Origin: Candidatus Heimdallarchaeota archaeon
GTDB lineage: Archaea; Asgardarchaeota; Heimdallarchaeia; Heimdallarchaeales; Heimdallarchaeaceae
Length of the DNA stretch: 64,000 nucleotides
Direction of reading: 5' to 3'
Assembly: GCA_030603365.1 (NCBI GenBank)
Contig: JAUVXV010000002.1
Location: 62,001 to 126,000 of the forward strand
Every line of letters starts with the position of its first letter. Position 1 is the first letter of the stretch. Below are positions 1 through 7,892 of this stretch, in pieces. The translations under genes and the position numbers were made by a program. Under the pieces are notes generated by a model. The model saw only the letters and a program-made list of their open reading frames with translations. It was not told where the DNA came from and did not search any database.

Positions 1-442
1 TATTCATTGCTAAAACAATAGCATTTTCAAATGCAACCGCTTTTGACTCGAAGATATAATCACGTGGTACTTTTGTATAACCTATACCGGATATTTTCAA
101 CGACTTTGCATAGTCCTCTAGTTCTAGAAGCTCTTCTTCATTGATTTTCAACTTTGGCTCTTCTTCATTGTTCTTCAGATCTGTAATTGCCCGTTTACCA
201 TTTTTAATACAAGATAGAATATGACGAATAGTCCTCAATTTCAATGGTACGTCAATTCCTTCTCTTCGTCCGAATTCTACAGGAATATCAAATCTTTCAG
301 GAGATTTGTCTGAGTATTTATGTGAAGTTTCTTGTGAAGTTACTGAATCTTCTAATTCATAAACCTTCAAAACTCTAGGTACTCCAACTTTTCTGAAAAT
401 ATGTTTTTTAATTTTGCCAACAACAGACATCTCGCTAGTCAT
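1..442 (-). CDS. N-terminal part of a QueG/reductive-dehalogenase-like Fe-S protein (partial)
   Basis: The reading frame starts at an ATG (442) and runs off the left edge, giving about 147 residues. A second in-frame ATG lies at 430. The readable end, with a stretch like YAKSLKISGIGYTKVPRDYI followed by an FENAIVLAMN segment, resembles the N-terminal substrate/corrinoid-binding region of archaeal relatives of epoxyqueuosine reductase and reductive dehalogenases. The Fe-S cluster cysteines of that family would lie in the missing part, so they cannot be checked. The family assignment is from remembered motif similarity only; the real substrate is unknown. Confidence 0.45.
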   Translation of the reverse strand, partial: MTSEMSVVGKIKKHIFRKVGVPRVLKVYELEDSVTSQETSHKYSDKSPERFDIPVEFGRREGIDVPLKLRTIRHILSCIKNGKRAITDLKNNEEEPKLKINEEELLELEDYAKSLKISGIGYTKVPRDYIFESKAVAFENAIVLAMN

Positions 443-644
443 CTACATTCAGCAAAAGACGTAATTATAATAATCTTTTGTCTCCTTGTCACTTGAAAAG
501 ACCTTTGAATCAAAATCTGATTATTTAAAAATAAATGTAATTTGACTTTTAGAATTATACATTCAAATTCACAAACCGGTATTTTCAAAAAATTTATAAT
601 ATACTGAATTAAAAAGAAAAAAGGTTAAGGGGTTTTTTCTACTC

Positions 645-1463
645 TCAAAATGTCTTCCCACAACTTGAGCAGAAAGCATCTTCTTTATTCACTTTTGCAC
701 CACATTCTGGACAGAATTTTGATTGGTCAGGTTGATTTTGGACAGGTTGTTGTAATGCTGGATCAACCATTGAATCTATTGCTTTGTAAAGAAGGAACAT
801 ACCAGCTGATAGTAGCCCTAAGTGAACTATAGAAAATATATTATCTACTAAAGTCATAGTTATAAAATCAGTGTTGTTTGAATAAGTTAGGATTATAATA
901 ATTATTCTTTCAACTGCAAAAACAAGACCTGAACCAATTAGAATTGGAGTTACACCTTTAGTAATTATTCCTTCTCGTTTCATACTTCTCATAATTCTAA
1001 ATAAAAGAACAAAACTGGCTATATAGAATAACGAAGCAACTAAAATTATGAAATGTCCAGTTGTAAAATTATCCGCAGAATTGGTGCCTTGAGTACTTTG
1101 ACCAACCACTTCAATACAGGCTCCTACTAACATGAGAATTCCGGTGATTCGAGCAAGATTGGGATCTCCGGAAGAAATATCCTTAAGTTTGAAAAGACTT
1201 CCCCCCAACACAAAATAGGAACCTAATAAAAGTATGTAACCCATAAAAATGAATACTAGAAGTACAAAAAATGCTCCTGCACCGAAAAACACGAAATCAT
1301 AAGAGTCAGCTTCGTCAACAATCTCTAAGGCTAAAATTAGTATTGTATTAAGAAGATAAAGGAGAGACATTAATATTCCAATCATCGTAAAAATGATAGA
1401 AATCATTCCAACTCTTCGCTTTACACTTCTTATTGGATTAGGAGTAAACGCTGCTGCGCACAT
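645..1463 (-). CDS. Multi-pass membrane protein with C-terminal zinc ribbon
   Basis: This 272-residue protein has about six hydrophobic helices between residues 19 and 230. The C-terminus (about 249-272) is a single zinc ribbon of the form CPECG-x11-CSSCG. Many archaeal membrane proteins of unknown role (for example DUF996-like families) share this layout; I cannot name the family. A TATA-like element (TTTATATAG, about 1484-1492 on the minus strand) lies about 25 nt before the ATG, so the mRNA is probably leaderless. It is divergent from a larger zinc-ribbon membrane protein at 1637, which suggests related roles. Confidence 0.7.
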   Translation of the reverse strand: MCAAAFTPNPIRSVKRRVGMISIIFTMIGILMSLLYLLNTILILALEIVDEADSYDFVFFGAGAFFVLLVFIFMGYILLLGSYFVLGGSLFKLKDISSGDPNLARITGILMLVGACIEVVGQSTQGTNSADNFTTGHFIILVASLFYIASFVLLFRIMRSMKREGIITKGVTPILIGSGLVFAVERIIIIILTYSNNTDFITMTLVDNIFSIVHLGLLSAGMFLLYKAIDSMVDPALQQPVQNQPDQSKFCPECGAKVNKEDAFCSSCGKTF

Positions 1464-1636
1464 TACTTGATTAGGAGAATAAAATCTATATAAATTTAGC
1501 TCGAAAAAAACATGATTTTAAGATTAATATTGATTTGGCATTAGCAATGTTTAAAACTTCAACTAGTTACATTGGTTCACAATGGTGAAATACTTTCAAG
1601 ATAGAGCTTGATAGTTAATATAATGAGGATTAAAAA

Positions 1637-3349
1637 ATGAGTGTAACAGATGTAGTACAGGTTCAACCTGTAAAACTAACCCAAAAACTAGGGAGATATA
1701 CAAAAGGATTGATGACAAGTATTGGTATCATCTTGGTTTCAACAACTTTAGCTATAATTGGAATTCAAATAGATGTTGATATAATTATAACTGTTGGTTT
1801 TATAATCGTTGGATTAAGCAGTATTATTTTCTTAGTTTTCCTGGTACTCTTCCTAACTAGCATTAAAAGGCTGGGAAGAACAAATAGCGATTTTTATACT
1901 TCCGCAAACAAGATCTTTATTTCTTTCTTATATGGTCTAATATTCGCTGCAGCAGGTGGTGCTAATTCTTATACAGATGCAGAAGAATTGCTGTCACAAT
2001 ACGTTCTCTCAAGGGTATATGGTATGATTGCAATTACTTTCTTTGGTTTTGCATTTATTTCCATCAATAAACTGTTCAAAGAATTCAAAGAACACAAACT
2101 ATATCCAGCTGAAGAAAAGAGAGATAATATCGGTTTACCTATAATCATGGGATTCATCTTATTGGTAATTCTGGGTGATACAATACTAAGGAATTTTGTC
2201 CCGGAGATTATACTGAATTATGTAATCTTAGCAGCAATATTTGTATTAGTAGCAACTCTATGTTATTTCATGTTTATACTTGGAAATGATTGGCTCAAAA
2301 TAGATGATGATTTAAACAATCAGTATTTCAAGATGGGTGGAAAGACTTTCAATGATAGACTCAAAGCTAATATTCTTTACATTTCAACAATTTTCATTAT
2401 TACAACCCTTCTATCTTTGATCTATGTAGTATATTATTTCATCATCTACCTCACTGGAGCATATTCCTATGAAATTGTAGAATTGGTCTTTTCAGTAGGA
2501 ATTTTTGTAGGTGTGATGATCATATTCTTAGTAATCTACATTATACGCATATCATTAAACTTCAACAAAATGGCTCAACTTAACACAAAAACATCTAACT
2601 ATGGAATATTCACAGCTATTTCTTTGTCTTTCAGTCCATTTTTACTTATTGCAGGACTTTTCTCAAATGTAGAATTCTATATCGGTGATGAACTTTACTT
2701 AATCTCAAGGATATTATTACTTCTAGGAGTAGTATTATTTGCTTTAGGTTCATATTTCAGTAATATAATTTTGAAAAATCTTAAATTGAATAAAGAAGGC
2801 TTTGAACAGAGAAAGAAAGATCTAATTCTACCTATTTCAAGTTTAATTCTTTTTGTTCTTCTCTTAGTTGATACTATTGTTAGACTTGTTGTATGGAACT
2901 TTGTATACAAAGCTAATTCTATTGGTATGGAGGTTTACAATCGTGAGTTTCTTTGGTTTGGATATTTGATGGGGGCACTTTTCTTCTTGGCCATCATTCC
3001 AACAATTTATGGAATCATAACAACAAGCAGAGAGTTTCTCAGAGTAATTCCAGCCTATGGAAAAATCCCTTTGAGATTAAGAAAATCTAAGATGCAAGAG
3101 CAACTTCAATTATATCAAGTAGAGCCAGAACAAATTGCTGCAAAAGCTGAAATAGCTGCCAAACCTATAGCCGAAAAACCTGAAGCAATCCATTTCTGCA
3201 GTAGCTGTGGAAAAGAACTCCAAGATAGGTACAACTTCTGTGCATATTGTGGAGATAAAAAAGACACTATATTGAAAACCTGTAAGAATTGTGGAGAAGT
3301 GTTGGAGAAAGGCTTTGGTTTTTGTCCTATCTGTGGTACAAAGAAATAG
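1637..3349 (+). CDS. Multi-pass membrane protein with two C-terminal zinc ribbons
   Basis: The 570-residue product carries roughly ten hydrophobic segments between residues 25 and 475, then a charged linker rich in Ala/Lys/Glu. Residues 519-570 form two zinc ribbons in series (CSSCG...CAYCG and CKNCG...CPICG). The membrane part has no motif I recognise. It is divergent from the single-ribbon protein at 645-1463 and converges on the gene at 3359 with only a 9-base gap. The ribbons should face the cytoplasm if the usual positive-inside rule holds. Function unknown. Confidence 0.7.
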   Translation: MSVTDVVQVQPVKLTQKLGRYTKGLMTSIGIILVSTTLAIIGIQIDVDIIITVGFIIVGLSSIIFLVFLVLFLTSIKRLGRTNSDFYTSANKIFISFLYGLIFAAAGGANSYTDAEELLSQYVLSRVYGMIAITFFGFAFISINKLFKEFKEHKLYPAEEKRDNIGLPIIMGFILLVILGDTILRNFVPEIILNYVILAAIFVLVATLCYFMFILGNDWLKIDDDLNNQYFKMGGKTFNDRLKANILYISTIFIITTLLSLIYVVYYFIIYLTGAYSYEIVELVFSVGIFVGVMIIFLVIYIIRISLNFNKMAQLNTKTSNYGIFTAISLSFSPFLLIAGLFSNVEFYIGDELYLISRILLLLGVVLFALGSYFSNIILKNLKLNKEGFEQRKKDLILPISSLILFVLLLVDTIVRLVVWNFVYKANSIGMEVYNREFLWFGYLMGALFFLAIIPTIYGIITTSREFLRVIPAYGKIPLRLRKSKMQEQLQLYQVEPEQIAAKAEIAAKPIAEKPEAIHFCSSCGKELQDRYNFCAYCGDKKDTILKTCKNCGEVLEKGFGFCPICGTKK

Positions 3350-3358
3350 TTTTTCCAC

Positions 3359-3988
3359 TTATCTTTTTCTTTTTCTTCTTATTTTAATAACAACTATCTG
3401 AGAAATAATTAGACTAACAATTACTCCAAAGATAGAATATGATGTTTCAAATGGAGGTGTTAATGTAGAATAGAAATTATACACATAGAAGGTTTTAGTG
3501 ACAGGTCCCTCAATTTCAGGATACTGTTTGGAGTAGTACTCTCCTACTGTTATTGAATACTCTCCATCAGGAAGAACTTCACGTGTAGGATCATAAACAT
3601 CAACACCAACAAAGTCAGTCATATGTGTAATTCCTGGTACGAAAGTTGCTTCCATAAGTACCATGATATAGAAGAAAGTTGATTGAACAATAACCAATGA
3701 TTCATTAATTGGTTCAGATTCAATTGAAGATCTCCACTTATCACCATCCCAAAAAGTGATAGTTATATTTTCCGAGGAAGTATTATTTACTATTATATCA
3801 ATATTGAAGATAAATTGTACAAAGGAGCTTGTATTATCGTCCTTATACCAATTTACTGAAGCAATTTCCAACTTAAGAGCTCCATCCAATGTAGTTTTCT
3901 CTGTGGGTTGAGAAGCTATAGTAGGAGGACAACTACATAATAACAACAAAGAAAGAAGAGCGACTGTATTTCTAAGTTTGTTTTGCAT
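3359..3988 (-). CDS. Secreted, membrane-anchored protein of unknown function
   Basis: The 209-residue product begins with a hydrophobic signal sequence containing LLLLCSCPP, which could be a lipobox-like cleavage/lipidation site, and ends in one TM helix followed by KIRRKRKR. The body is predicted beta-rich with NxS/T sequons, as expected of a small extracellular domain anchored at the C-terminus. No family is recognised. It stands alone between convergent and spaced neighbours. Confidence 0.6.
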   Translation of the reverse strand: MQNKLRNTVALLSLLLLCSCPPTIASQPTEKTTLDGALKLEIASVNWYKDDNTSSFVQFIFNIDIIVNNTSSENITITFWDGDKWRSSIESEPINESLVIVQSTFFYIMVLMEATFVPGITHMTDFVGVDVYDPTREVLPDGEYSITVGEYYSKQYPEIEGPVTKTFYVYNFYSTLTPPFETSYSIFGVIVSLIISQIVVIKIRRKRKR

Positions 3989-4101
3989 TTATTCCAATGT
4001 AAACTATGTGATTTGTTTATAAAAGTGTTTTTTCAATTGTTTTTGCATTAAAATGTAAAAGAAAATTCTTCAAAAACAAGAAGGTGTTCTTATTATATTG
4101 A

Positions 4102-4133
4102 GCCACTAACAAGAAGGTAACCTTAATGCAAGG
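4102..4133 (+). repeat. 32-bp direct repeat, copy 1
   Basis: GCCACTAACAAGAAG-G-TAACCTTAATGCAAGG matches 6722-6753 at 31 of 32 bases in the same orientation. The two copies bracket the racemase/ligase gene pair. They could be mobile-element ends, a recombination scar or a duplicated regulatory site. Confidence 0.75.
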
Positions 4134-4215
4134 ACAAAGGATATATCAAATCAAACGCAAAAATTTTTTTATAAAAATCTCAATAAAAGGTTAACCCTTT
4201 TTAACTGACAATAAC

Positions 4216-4338
4216 ATGGAAAGGGTGTATAACCGAGGTATTACTGATTGGCTTCCTTTCGAAGTATCAAAGACATCAATGAAAAGAGCAGTGGATAATG
4301 AAAACCTCGAAACGATGTTTGAAGGAATGAGTCTATAG
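4216..4338 (+). pseudogene. 40-codon ORF, possible relic of a TnpB C-terminus
   Basis: An ATG-initiated 40-codon frame fills this gap and overlaps the 3' end of the racemase gene on the other strand. Bases 4304-4319 (ACCTCGAAACGATGTT) are identical to 22815-22830, which lie in the clear TnpB relic and encode TSKRC. Here the TSKRC reading needs a one-base shift after codons for AVDNE. The surrounding direct repeat also suggests mobile-element debris. A 16-base match alone could be chance, so this is tentative; it might instead be a genuine short gene. Confidence 0.25.
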
Positions 4339-5409
4339 ATTATTCACATATTTTTTCATTACATAGGGGGATGTCATAGCTGAGAGTAACGCACCGTAAT
4401 TGAGGTTGAACTCCACTTCTTTTCCCACAGTTAAATCAATCTCCTTTGCATCAACTATGATATGGTCACTGCTCGTCCCAAGAATGTTAATCGCCGATCT
4501 GGGAGTTAGTCCGGAAACTAGAACATCCTGTAATCCAACTCCAAGTATAGCTCTTCTTATTTGTCCATAATCTTGAAATTTGGGAATATTTCCAAATGCG
4601 TCTTGACAAACCTCTCCATAAGGTACAGATGGCTTTATTTTCGATTCAATGGCCTCTGCAACCAGTGTAAATGCATCTGTGAATAACCCTGAGATGGGTT
4701 TTCTATAGAGGGTTTCACGCCCCAAATAGATCGATTCACCTAGTCTTAAGTTATTAATCCTTCCAACATCCTCTGTGGACATGAACCAGTTATAATTGGC
4801 TGAGTTCCCACCTGAAACAAACTCCAATGTCAGGCTGAACCCCTCTTCAACTTCTCTAGCGAGTGAGGACAAATATCTCATTTTCTCCTCGTCCGGTTTA
4901 ATTCCTCCAAAGCAGGCTAGATTTGTTCCTATGCCTGAAAGCTCAATCCCTTCCAGCTCTACTACCTCTCTTACGATATCCTCTAAATCCGAAGGCATTA
5001 ACCCCTCTCTTAGATCACCCAACTCTACCATTAAAATGATTTTATGTGTGTTATTGTTTTTCACAGCAAACCTTGAGAGGCTTTTGACTACTGATAACTC
5101 CGAATTAAGACTAATGTCAGCATACTTTACTACTGATTCAGCTTGGCTTGGGATGGGTGTTCTTAATAGGAAAAACTGTGCCTGTATACCTGCCTTACGC
5201 ATCCTCCTGATATTGGCTATCCTTGAATCGGCAAGAGTATTTATTCCATTTTTTATCAAAACATCAGCAATCTTGGGGTCTCCACAAACCACCTTTGTGA
5301 CGCCAATTACGGCGATGTTTTTTGAACTGTATAGTTCCTTCAACTTTTTGGCATTATGTGCAATTTTTGCAAGGTCTATCTCTATCCTGGGTGTTATCAT
5401 ACCCATCAC
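4333..5409 (-). CDS. PLP-dependent alanine/ornithine racemase family protein
   Basis: This 358-residue fold-type III PLP enzyme matches the alanine racemase N-terminal barrel family, closest in style to clostridial ornithine racemase (Orr). The PLP-binding lysine is K39 in the motif IGVTKVVCGD. Further family features are the NLACFGG segment, a SGGNSANY loop that would hold the phosphate, and LRLGESIYLGRE. The family interconverts L- and D-amino acids in the cytoplasm. The gene starts one base after the stop of the Ddl-like ligase at 5411, so the two are co-transcribed. Together they suggest a D-amino acid being made and ligated. Substrate (Ala, Orn or other) cannot be told from sequence. Confidence 0.8.
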   Translation of the reverse strand: MMGMITPRIEIDLAKIAHNAKKLKELYSSKNIAVIGVTKVVCGDPKIADVLIKNGINTLADSRIANIRRMRKAGIQAQFFLLRTPIPSQAESVVKYADISLNSELSVVKSLSRFAVKNNNTHKIILMVELGDLREGLMPSDLEDIVREVVELEGIELSGIGTNLACFGGIKPDEEKMRYLSSLAREVEEGFSLTLEFVSGGNSANYNWFMSTEDVGRINNLRLGESIYLGRETLYRKPISGLFTDAFTLVAEAIESKIKPSVPYGEVCQDAFGNIPKFQDYGQIRRAILGVGLQDVLVSGLTPRSAINILGTSSDHIIVDAKEIDLTVGKEVEFNLNYGALLSAMTSPYVMKKYVNNL

Positions 5410-5410
5410 T

Positions 5411-6418
5411 CTATCTTAGATCATACCTCTTTATAGCAGCCAGGACTATTTCATCAAGTAATTCTTTACTATTTTTTCCTTCTGTAACAGTCATAGATCC
5501 TATATAGCTATGAGGTTTTTCTACTGGCGTGCACATCAGACCTGCAAAAGTATTTCCTTCAAGCAGTAAGGGTCCGTCCTCTGTTAATATAATATCTATC
5601 CTTCCATAATCCATAAAACCTAATACTTTGTAAGCTTTAATTGCTAGCAATTGCATCTCTAATGTTTCTTCTTTTGTTAGTTTTGCAGGGCAGAAAAAAC
5701 GATCATTATCCATTTCTTTCTGCTCATATGTCAATGTGACTTCTCCTTCACCAAAAACTATCTCCAAAGGTGGGAGTGCCCTTATATCTTCATCATTACC
5801 TAAAATACCGAATGTTATTTCCCTTCCTTTCAAGAATCTCTCAATCAAGACTGGCTGTCCTATTGTCTCATATCTTTCTAGGACACCTTTTACTAGCTGA
5901 TCATAGTTTTCAACAACAGAGTCCTCATTTATTCCAGCACTACCTCTTCCTGCTACAGGTTTTATAAAAAGTGGATAATCAAAAGGTGGATTTCCCTTAA
6001 AGATCTGACAATCTGCTTCTGTTCTTGCTACACGGAAAGGTGATGTTGGCAAACCCGCATGCTGCCATATCTTTTTTGTAAGTGATTTGTCTGTTGCAAT
6101 TGCTATTGTGAAAGTATCAGAGCCAACATAAGGTATCTCAATCTCTTCTAATATTGCAGCTTCCACCATACTGGAAACGTTAAATACAAGGTCAACGTTT
6201 GCTTTTCTTAAATCATTAATAAAATCCGGACCCCAATCTATTGTACAAACGTCATATCCCGAATCAATCAAAGCTTGTCGGTGATGTGCGACCTCTTTGA
6301 ATGTTTCGTCAACAACCTTATTAGAAACTGAAAATTTTTCCTGTAATTCAAAATTACCCCTTTTTTTGTTCAGTAATCCTATGTTAAAACGTCTTATTTT
6401 TGTTGAATCCCCGCTCAA
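5411..6418 (-). CDS. D-alanine-D-alanine ligase-like ATP-grasp protein
   Basis: The 335-residue protein has the order seen in Ddl enzymes: an N-terminal pre-grasp domain, FIKPVAGRGSAG (ATP-binding loop, about residue 152), IERFLKGREIT, and a C-terminal metal-binding stretch DYGRIDI...LLLEGNTFAGL. In standard Ddl the last motif reads E-[VI]-N-T-x-P-G, so the Gly and Ala here are deviations that may change the substrate. The start is a TTG (6416-6418) preceded by GAGAGG about 10 bases upstream; no ATG exists near this point in frame. A carboxylate-amine ligase acting on the product of the downstream racemase is the simplest reading. Confidence 0.75.
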   Translation of the reverse strand: MSGDSTKIRRFNIGLLNKKRGNFELQEKFSVSNKVVDETFKEVAHHRQALIDSGYDVCTIDWGPDFINDLRKANVDLVFNVSSMVEAAILEEIEIPYVGSDTFTIAIATDKSLTKKIWQHAGLPTSPFRVARTEADCQIFKGNPPFDYPLFIKPVAGRGSAGINEDSVVENYDQLVKGVLERYETIGQPVLIERFLKGREITFGILGNDEDIRALPPLEIVFGEGEVTLTYEQKEMDNDRFFCPAKLTKEETLEMQLLAIKAYKVLGFMDYGRIDIILTEDGPLLLEGNTFAGLMCTPVEKPHSYIGSMTVTEGKNSKELLDEIVLAAIKRYDLR

Positions 6419-6559
6419 TATGGGTCATCCTCTCTTTTGGAGATAGTGTTATTCATTATCATAAATATCATCGAAACAGAATATAAACAGCTTAACAAAC
6501 ATTTCTTCAAAAACATTTTATTAAACTAATAGTAAATATAAGTGTCTCAATAAAAAATT

Positions 6560-6679
6560 ATGCATGTCAGATATAAGATTAAACATTATGACGAATCATA
6601 TATTGAAAAACAAGTAGAAATTGGCAATTATTTTGCTCAAAAAGGATCACTTATTGTCAATCCTCTGTTGAACAAGTAA
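6560..6679 (+). CDS. Short hypothetical ORF (39 aa)
   Basis: An ATG-started 39-codon frame lies between the ligase start and the second direct repeat. The product is charged and ends in SLIVNPLLNK. No family, ribosome binding site or convincing promoter is seen. It could be the start of a decayed gene. The rest of 6419-6872 holds the minus-strand promoter of the ligase operon (TTTATATT near 6478-6485) and the repeat. Confidence 0.2.
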   Translation: MHVRYKIKHYDESYIEKQVEIGNYFAQKGSLIVNPLLNK

Positions 6680-6721
6680 AACAAGCGTAAAACACGGGTA
6701 GAACTTAGCTAACAACAAATT

Positions 6722-6753
6722 GCCACTAACAAGAAGATAACCTTAATGCAAGG
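6722..6753 (+). repeat. 32-bp direct repeat, copy 2
   Basis: This copy matches 4102-4133 with one substitution (A for G at the sixteenth base). It lies about 300 bases upstream of the ligase start codon. The spacing between copies is about 2.6 kb and encloses exactly the racemase and ligase genes plus short ORFs. Confidence 0.75.
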
Positions 6754-6872
6754 TGTCGAATATTTGACATTGATTCGGGATGTTTAGTACACATTATAGG
6801 TTTTTAAAAAAAGCTTGGGTGAAGGGAGAGATCTGAGCTCTTGCCTTCATTCTTTGTTATTCTTACATTAGT

Positions 6873-7823
6873 TCAGTTATTTCTTTTCTTCTTTGAGATT
6901 ATCCTTGGGAAGAATAAGATAACTAAGGGAAGAAATAGAGTCAGTAGAATTATATGAGAGTATTCAGCTACAACAGGTTCTCCAAGAGGATAAGGATCAA
7001 CAGTACCAGCAGAACCATCTATAAGATAAGGTCCTCCTGACCAGTCAGACCATTCATTACCTTCGTTTGTTTCAACATCATACCAAGTGTTATTTTCTCC
7101 ATTGTCTAGTGCTTGGGAATTACAGTGTGGAAGTTGTCCAGTGTCTGTGATAGTATTATGATGAATGATTGTATGCTTAACTTCTAAATTTTTTAGACTA
7201 ACGCCATAATTTGAATGACCTACTATAGAGTTATACGTAATATTATTAAATTCAGCAGTATTGTATGCTGTTACAAATTTACAGGTATTATTGGTAACTA
7301 AAGAATGGTTAGAACCTGCTAGGTGAACTCCATAATTCACTATATGATTATTTGAAATAACAGCGTTAGTGCTACTTGAAATTGTAATTTGCTCAATACA
7401 GGTATTATTTGTAATAAGTGCAGTTCCTGAAGCAACTTTATTAATATAAATAGTTATATCATCAGCTGTATCAATGAAACAATCGCGAATGATAAAAAAC
7501 TTAGATGTATTATAGATATAAATTCCTTCAGAATCAGTTGCGATTATCTCATAGTTTTCAATTATATATGGATCAGTTTTTATTCCTGTACCTGGAAAAC
7601 TATAAGTTATGAAGTCATCATCAGAATCAATATCTATTGGTGCATGAGGTGTATAATCAAAAGAATAAAGAATTTCTAGTTTATCCTCAAATAGCATGTT
7701 TGTTTTGTTGACATTGCAGGGTACTGTAACAGTCTCAATCTCCAAACACAATGAAAAAAGAATAAGCAAAACTACAACTATTCCCACTAATATTTTATTT
7801 GATAAAACTATTCTCTTTTTCAT
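6873..7823 (-). CDS. NosD-like beta-helix surface protein, C-terminally anchored
   Basis: The 316-residue product has a basic N-terminus and a signal-type helix (LVGIVVVLLILFSLCL). A stretch beginning with DDDFITYSFPGTG and YIIENYEI opens the right-handed parallel beta-helix typical of NosD/CASH-type proteins. Short repeated turns with NNT and HNT follow. The conserved closing block NNTWYDVETNEGNEWSDW and DPYPLGEP precedes one TM helix and a KKKRNN tail. It shares all these landmarks with the genes at 7893 and 19367 and the relic at 22863. Such proteins bind polysaccharides or build surface layers; no catalytic residues are evident. It lies just downstream of the 451-residue paralogue on the same strand. 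Confidence 0.75.
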   Translation of the reverse strand: MKKRIVLSNKILVGIVVVLLILFSLCLEIETVTVPCNVNKTNMLFEDKLEILYSFDYTPHAPIDIDSDDDFITYSFPGTGIKTDPYIIENYEIIATDSEGIYIYNTSKFFIIRDCFIDTADDITIYINKVASGTALITNNTCIEQITISSSTNAVISNNHIVNYGVHLAGSNHSLVTNNTCKFVTAYNTAEFNNITYNSIVGHSNYGVSLKNLEVKHTIIHHNTITDTGQLPHCNSQALDNGENNTWYDVETNEGNEWSDWSGGPYLIDGSAGTVDPYPLGEPVVAEYSHIILLTLFLPLVILFFPRIISKKKRNN

Positions 7824-7892
7824 TTTCTTACCTTAATTACTATGAAATACATTTTGTTACCTAGTCACCTAAGACAAGGTTACAACAACTCA

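Noticed and set aside
4796..5419. 207-codon plus-strand frame
   Set aside because: It is antisense to the racemase gene, whose motifs and catalytic lysine are intact; its translation is low-complexity Ser/Leu/Ile typical of a shadow frame.
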